A program made the translations under genes and the position numbers. Below, one piece after another: positions 58,144 to 64,000 of a stretch of DNA of 64,000 nt. Numbering within the stretch: position 1 is the stretch's first letter; each line of letters opens with the position of its first letter. Below the pieces are notes generated by a model, which made no database searches, was not told where the DNA came from, and worked only from the letters and a program-made list of their open reading frames with translations. The stretch comes from Fulvia fulva (taxonomy: Eukaryota > Ascomycota > Dothideomycetes > Mycosphaerellales > Mycosphaerellaceae). Location of the stretch: assembly GCF_020509005.1 (NCBI RefSeq), contig NC_063013.1:3658001-3722000 (forward strand), given 5' to 3'.

Positions 58144-60690
58144 CTCTCGAAACGAGGCTACACGGTAGTGCTAGATAAGTAGGAAAGCGCGGTTAAGACT
58201 TGTTACCTTATCTCGTAGCTAGCTTACTAAATACGATTCCTTCCTTACCCTAGACATAGATTGGGCGGTTAGCTCTAATATAGTAATAGGAGTTATAAGT
58301 AAGCTAAAAGGACGAAAAGCCCTAGGCCTAGATAGGATACTAAACGTACTACTAAAAGAGTATAGAGAAGAGATCGCGCCGAGCCTTACAAACCTATTTA
58401 CCGCGTACCTACGGCTAGGGTATTACCCGAAGCCGTATAGAGAGTCTATAATAGTAGTACTACGTAAGCTATAGAAGGAGGACTATACTTAGCCCAAGTC
58501 GTATAGACTAATCGCACTTCTAAACACGATAGGGAAGGTCCTAGAAAAGATAGTAGCCTAGAGACTTACGTAGCTAGCCGAGGACAACCACGTACTCCTA
58601 GTAACACAGATAGGGGGAAGAAGCTAGCGATCGACACTAACAGTAATAGAGCTAATTACGGAGCAAATTCAGACCCTCTAGCACTACGGTAGGAACCGAG
58701 CGGCGTCCTTACTATCCCTCGACATCGTAGGGGCCTTCGATAACGTCTTATACTAAAGGCTAATATATATCCTATAGCAGAAAGGCATCCCCTAGTAGGT
58801 AACGTCGTTTGTCTACTCCTTTCTCTAGGAACGGATAACATACCTAGTCCTAGGAAGGTACACGTCCGACCCGGTAAAGGTAGAGACTAGAATACCTTAG
58901 GGATCTACTCTCTCCCCTCTCCTATTTCTAATATTTATGTCGGATCTAATCCCCCTACTCACCTCTCCGTAAACCTTAGTATCGGGGTTCGTAGACGATA
59001 TAAACATCCTAGCCTAGTCAGACTCGACAGAAGAGAACTATCGCCTCCTTGAAGATAGGCATAAGAAATGCGAGGAGTAGGTAAAGAAGTATAGTGCCCG
59101 GTTCGCCCCTAAAAAGTACTAACTTATACACTTTAGTAAAGCGAGAACATACTATAATATAAAGGCGGCGGTAAGAATCTAAGGCTACGAGACTAAGCTA
59201 TTAGCGGAGCTACGAGTACTAGGGATCTAGCTCGACCCGAAACTAAGCTAGAATGTATAGATTAAGAAAGTATAGAGTCGAGCGTAAGTTAACGAAGCCT
59301 TAATAAAGAGGCTTACGGCATCTATATAGGGAGCAACATTCGATAAGGTAAGAGTAATATATAAGGCGATCGTTAGACTAGCTATGTTATACGGGGCATA
59401 GATTTAGGAATTAGGAGGCGTAGGTAAACCGATCTCGAAACGGATAGAGCAACCCCTAAATAGGATATAGGTAGATAACCTACGGAGGGTACTAGGCGTA
59501 TATAAGACAACATTAATAAGTACGGTAGAAATAGAGACAGGAACACTACTAATCGGCTAGTATATCCGGGGAATAAGAATTTAATACGCGGTAAAGACGA
59601 CAGATTACCTAGTATAAACTACGATCTAGGAGGTAAAGAATAAGATAGAAAGCCGCTACCGGAGAGGGGCCGGATATAGGACAAGCTAAAAAGAGGATGA
59701 CCTTACTACCTTTACGGCCGTATAGACAAGTACCGAATGGCTAGCACGAAAAGAGGAGGAGCGTAGGACTCGCTAGGCCGGCGGGAGTAAGGCTAAGACC
59801 TAAAGCCTAGCGGAATAGATTACGAGCTACCTATAGGAGTAGGACTAGAAAAGGAAGCCCCCTAAGACAACAGGCCCGATAGCGCTCCGAGCCTTCTAGA
59901 GATATAATTACTAGCTATATAGGGACCTAATAAGGGCCGAAGCAAGCATAGCGATCCAAATCAGGTCCGAATATATTAGATTAAGGGCCTACCTATTTAG
60001 GAGACGCGTACTAGACATCTATAGCCTAGCCTACTAGTGTAGCTATCTATCGTAAAACCTAGAATATATACTACTACGATGCCCGTAGTAGGCGAGAGGT
60101 AGGGGAAATCGGAGGTACTAAGCGGGAAGGAGAGACTATAAGTCAATTGTTAGGGACAAAGGTAACATTCGCCGAATCTCTCGGTAGATACTATAGTAGG
60201 GATACCTCTAGTAGTTTAGCCTCGCTAGTAAGACGGAGGAGTAGATAGACAAGAGGCGGAAGCTAGGGGGGTTGTAGATAGGGTAGTTATTAGGGTAGGC
60301 CTATAACACTAGCGTACCCCTAACAAGGGAAATTTAAGACGACAACGTAGCCCTAGAATCCTAGAACACCGCTACGAGCGGCTTCGTAGACGATACGAAT
60401 ATCCTAGCGTAGTCTTCCTCGACTAAGAAGAACTATAGGCTACTAGAAGAGAAGCACAAGATCTACGAGGACTGGGCTAGGAGGCACGGGGCTCGGTTTA
60501 CCCTAGAAAAGTACAATCTAATACACTTTACGCGCCGGCTATAGTTCTATAATATATAAGTAAAAGATAGGCGGGAAGGAGGAGGGGTTTTCACTAACAC
60601 GGTTTCCCCTCTATATATACAAAAACAAGATAGTATAGCTATATAGGCTAAAGGGGACTATAACAGCTTAATGAAATATCTATCTATCTA
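58144..60690 (+). mobile_element. LINE-D: 5'-truncated Tad-like LINE inside LINE-A
   Basis: Flanked by a perfect 15-bp duplication CTATATACTAAAGGG (58129-58143; 60688-60702, the right copy merging with the ATCT tail). It begins in ORF2 just before RT and includes SKLKGRKALGLDRILN (about 58290), SLLSLDIVGAFDN (about 58705), GFVDDINILA (about 58985) and the whole 3' part. From about 58780 on it is almost identical to LINE-B (49660-51352), so both belong to one subfamily. The 3' UTR carries a ~216-bp foreign patch at 60347-60562. RIP-mutated throughout. Confidence 0.88.
60347..60562 (+). repeat. LINE-A-derived RT patch inside the LINE-D 3' UTR
   Basis: LINE-B reads continuously from GACGACAAC into GGAAAAGATAGGCGGG; in LINE-D these are separated by about 216 bp. 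The extra sequence matches, in reverse complement, LINE-A at about 55835-56050, covering its RT active site (TSGFVDDTN) and downstream. The patch is in the same coding sense as LINE-D. Confidence 0.8.
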
Positions 60691-62135
60691 TATACTAAAG
60701 GGGAGCCGGGCCTAGTTAGATTCCCTCGCCGTAGCTAGTAGAGTACGTAGCCTCCCGTACGCCCTAGGTTACGTATCCTTTACGTTATTCTCGGCCCTAG
60801 GGCGCTTATACCCGACTACCGCTAGATAGTTCCGGTATAGGCTAGCCTTACGGTCGCCGTAGAATCTTCGGGCGACGGTTCTATTTATAATTGCCTTGTT
60901 TTTCGCTAGTTTCCGCTATAGGTATTCCGCGCTATACGATAGGTAGTACCCCGGACAGTTCGCGTACCGTCTCGTAGCCAATATATAGTCCCTAGATATA
61001 TAGTCTCCTATATAGTTCGAGTAGGCCTACTTATTTATATACGTATAGGTTTGGTGTCTATACTATTAGTATTTAAAGTATTAGAGGACACGAAAGGATA
61101 AGGAGTACTTTTCTACTATCTTAAGGCTATATTACTAGACTAGGCCTTGTTCTATCGCTAGATCCGCCGCTTTCGCGTCTTATAGCTATACTATTAGCGC
61201 CGAGGCCTTCTTGCCTTCTAGCCATTTCCTATAGAGCCAAGTCGCCTTCTAGATTAGAGAGTTAAGAGTGACCGGGTTGTCCTCTTAGAGAGCGCGTAGG
61301 TGACCTTAGTTAGTTAGGTCAAATTCCTTAGGTATATCGTAGACTAGGATCGTGAATTGTTTCGTTAAGACCTTCGCTAATGCCGTAACCTTAGATGCCT
61401 ACTATAGCTGTGCCTCTAGGTGCCTCCTAGTAGTAGTAGAGCTAGTATAGATCTATAGAGTGCCGTTAGACTATTAGTTCACTACGACTACCCCTAGTTA
61501 GTTAATTTGTTAGGCGAGCTCCTTATTCGATAGCTTCGTAACTTTGGCCTAGTCTTCCTTTACTATAATACGGATCGTAAATATATCGTACGTTAGGCGG
61601 GGGCCTAGTATCGATACCGCGACCGATACCTAGTTATAGGGGTATTAAGTCCGGGTAGCCTTACTAATCGCCTACGACGTCGTCCTTATTTCTTATTACC
61701 CTCGGTAATACAATAGTATAAGCGCCGTACGTAGCTAAGTGATTATTACCTATAGAGACCGGTAAAGGAGCTAATCGTTAGTTTCTATACTTTTTACGTC
61801 CTCTATAAGTTGCTACTAGTTGTCTTAGGGGAGCTTCGCCTATAGAGCCGTAGGCGCCGGTAGTACCGTAGCCTAGGCTACTATTACCTAGGAGTTGCCT
61901 AATGTAGCTAGGCACCTCCGCGGCGTTTAGAGCTAAAGAGATAGGGTGAAGAGAACTTTAAGCTATCTAAATTAAATAAGGTAGAACTCCCTTAATTCTA
62001 GGGGCAGTGGCCTACTTTATAGATCGTTAGAATAACCTTAATAAGAGCTTTCGAATATGTCGTATTTAGCAATATAAGGCGAAAATCCGAGTCCTTCGCT
62101 AGTAATATAATAGGAGGGTCTATAGTAGGAAATAG

Positions 62136-62996
62136 TAATTAGTAATATCCTATTACGGCTACGTAAGCGGCCCGCTTAGACCCGCGCTACCGGCTTACCT
62201 AAATAGGTAAAAGACGAGGTCGTAAAGCTCGTAAGCTTTATACTAGCGGAGCCTTATCTAGGCTCACTTCGGATAATAGACTACCCTAAGTACCGCCGTA
62301 ATACATCCCCGTAATCTTTAGTCTAGAGGTTATACTATATACTATAAAGATAATAGACCTTCCGCTAAGAAGCTCGTATATTATAGTAGTAGATATAGCG
62401 GATAGTAAGCTAGTACGTATTCTAATAGATCCCGGTACCGAGTCGCTATTTTATAATACGAAGTTTACGATAGAATTATCTATTACGAATACGACTACCT
62501 TAGGCTTAGAAGATAGGCCTAGGAGCTAATCCTAAAGTATCTAGTTAAGCTATAGAATGTATTAAGACTAAGGTCGACCTAAACGATTATATCGAGGAAG
62601 TTAGTTACTTCGTTACTAACCTCGACTACGACTTTATATTTAGTATACCCTAGTTCTAGAAGTACTACCCTATACTAGACTAGAGAGCTAATATATTCAT
62701 ATTCACTAAAAAGTACTATACGGATTATTACGATCCTTACCCTACGACTATTAGCGGTACGAAGGTTCGTATATAGTACGCTATCCCTTATTTATAGACT
62801 CTAGACCTTAATATCTAAGTGTCTAGTATAACGATTAGCGAAGCCTACGAAGAAAACCTAGACGAAGGTTACCTTATTTAGGAAATAGGGACTATTAACC
62901 CTAATAAGCTAGAGCCTACGACTAAGAAACTTATTTACGACATTAGTATACGGCTAAGTACTATATTAGCTGAAGACAAGGCTATGTATATAGATA
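62136..62996 (+). mobile_element. Gypsy A, protease/Pol segment (RIP-dead)
   Basis: Resumes gypsy A after LINE-A. Near 62380-62460 it encodes IIVVDIADSKLVRILIDPGTESLF, which aligns with the retropepsin start (the Ser of DSG replaced by Pro), consistent with Gag at 53736-54555 followed by protease. The rest reads as the variable region between protease and RT with frequent stops. It is cut by LINE-C. Confidence 0.65.
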
Positions 62997-64000
62997 GATA
63001 GATATTTCATTAAGCTATTATAGTGCCCTTTAGCCTATATAGCTATACTATCTTGTTTTCGTATATATAGAGGGGAAACCGTATTAGTAAAAACCCCTCC
63101 TCCTTCCCGCCTATCTTTTCCCCTAGTTATCGTCTTAGATTTCCCTTATTAGGGGTACGCTAGTGTTATAGGCCTGCCCTAATAACTACCCTATCTATAA
63201 CCCCCCTAGCTTCCGCCTCTTGTCTATCTACTCCTCCGTCTCGCTAGCGAGGCTAAACTACTAGAGGTATCCCTACTATAGTATCTACCGAGAGATTCGG
63301 CGAATGTTACCTTTGTCCCTAACAATTGACTTATAGTCTCTCCTTCCCGCTTAGTACCTCCGATTTCCCCTACCTCTCGCCTACTACGGGCATCGTAGTA
63401 GTATATATTCTAGGTTTTACGATAGGTAGCTACACTAGTAGGCTAGGCTATAGATGTCTAGTACGCGTCTCCTAAACAGGTAGGCCCTTAATCTAATATG
63501 TTCGGACCTGATTTAGATCGCTATACTTACTTCGGCCCTTGTTAGGTCCCTATATAGCTAGTAATTATGTCTCTAGAAGGCTCGGAGTACTATCGGGCCT
63601 ATTATCTTAGGGGGCTTCCTTTTCTAGTCCTACTCCTATAGGTAGCTCGTAATCTATTCCGCTAGGCTTTAGGTCTTAGCCTTACTCCCGCCGGCCTAGC
63701 GAGTCCTACGCTCCTCCTCTTTTCGTGCTAGCCATTCGGTACTTGTCTATACGGCCGTAAAGGTAGTAAGGTCATCCTCTTTTTAGCTTGTCCTATGTCC
63801 GGCCCCTCTCCGGTAGCGGCTTTCTATCTTATTCTTTACCTCCTAGATCGTAGTTTATACTAGGTAATCTATCGTCTTTACCGCGTATTAAATTCTTATT
63901 CCCCGGATATACTAGCCGATTAGTAGTGTTCCTATCTCTATTTCTACCGTACTTATTAACGTTGTCTTATATACGCCTAGTATCCTACGTAGGTTACCTA
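62997..64000 (-). mobile_element. LINE-C: 3' end of a LINE of the LINE-B/D subfamily, leaves the window
   Basis: On the minus strand this matches the last ~1 kb of LINE-B (about 50350-51352) and LINE-D almost base for base. The (TAGA)n run at about 62990-63002 is its 3' tail. It reads from the tail through the 3' UTR into the C-terminal part of ORF2 and runs off the window edge, so its 5' end and target duplication cannot be seen. Confidence 0.85.

Larger units (their letters stand above)
54571..62120 (-). mobile_element. LINE-A: full-length Tad-like LINE, RIP-dead, split by LINE-D
   Basis: Flanked by a perfect 15-bp duplication TATAGTAGGAAATAG (54556-54570; 62121-62135). The 3' end with (TAGA)n on the plus strand is at 54571; the 5' end at 62120 begins GACCCTCC on the minus strand, similar to GACCTTCG of the intact LINE. 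Subtracting LINE-D leaves about 4.99 kb, matching the intact LINE. On the minus strand ORF1 lies at about 61930-60700 with damaged zinc knuckles near 61080-60950. ORF2 starts near 58050 (LSII-x-YNVN), with the endonuclease motif VVGDFN near 57630 and the RT active site SGFVDDTNILA near 56010. TAG/TAA stops interrupt every domain. Confidence 0.88.

Noticed and set aside
48121..58841. Short ATG-started frames of 60-85 codons within the RIP block (for example 43228-43467, 48121-48360, 58656-58841)
   Set aside because: They lie off-frame or antisense to degenerate Gag/Pol genes and arise by chance between TAG stops.
27880..64000. CRISPR-like or satellite array
   Set aside because: Repeated sequence here is explained by a few long retrotransposon copies and short ATCT tails; there is no regular spacer structure.

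Overview
The window is nuclear DNA of a filamentous ascomycete (Pezizomycotina). Genes are compact and carry short introns of 47-69 nt with GTNNGN donors and CTAAC/CTGAC-like branch sites. The protein families are typical of that group, and the repeats carry heavy CpA-to-TpA mutation typical of repeat-induced point mutation (RIP). A dothideomycete such as a Mycosphaerellales relative is plausible, but that is inference.

Left half (1 to about 27.8 kb): ordinary gene-bearing DNA. It holds a mitochondrial IF-3 (minus), a DUF4112 protein (minus), a PTM1/GOST-type seven-transmembrane protein (plus), an unrecognised basic protein (plus), an RBM39/CC1-like splicing factor (plus), a rhomboid-family membrane protein (plus), a cytochrome P450 (plus), a DUF1275 membrane protein (minus), mitochondrial ribosomal protein uL15m (minus) and a Pho80/Pcl-type cyclin (plus). 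Introns were placed by reading frame and splice sites. I see no pathway cluster; the genes look like independent housekeeping or accessory genes. A 7.4-kb stretch (17.4-24.8 kb) upstream of the cyclin holds no gene I can support and is not RIP-mutated. An 18-codon uORF ends on the cyclin start codon.

Right half (about 27.85-64 kb): a nested block of retrotransposons with no host gene. An old Ty3/gypsy-like element (called gypsy A here) is split by four insertions: a Ty1/copia element (30322-40918), a second Ty3/gypsy element with 170-bp LTRs (gypsy B, 41808-53735), a full-length minus-strand Tad-like LINE (LINE-A, 54571-62120) and another minus-strand LINE that leaves the window (LINE-C, from about 62997). 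The copia element is itself split by an almost pristine Tad-like LINE (30482-35448). Gypsy B is split by LINE-B, and LINE-A is split by LINE-D. Almost every LINE junction can be fixed by 10-15 bp target-site duplications and by a short (ATCT)n tail at the LINE 3' end.

All elements except the LINE at 30482-35448 are riddled with TAG/TAA stops and are dead. That LINE keeps two long ORFs joined by a TGATG stop-start overlap; its ORF2 carries an in-frame TAG followed by 49 more codons that are conserved in the mutated copies. The stop-start coupling, the stop with conserved downstream sequence, the layered insertion order and a template-switch-like patch in LINE-D are the most interesting observations.
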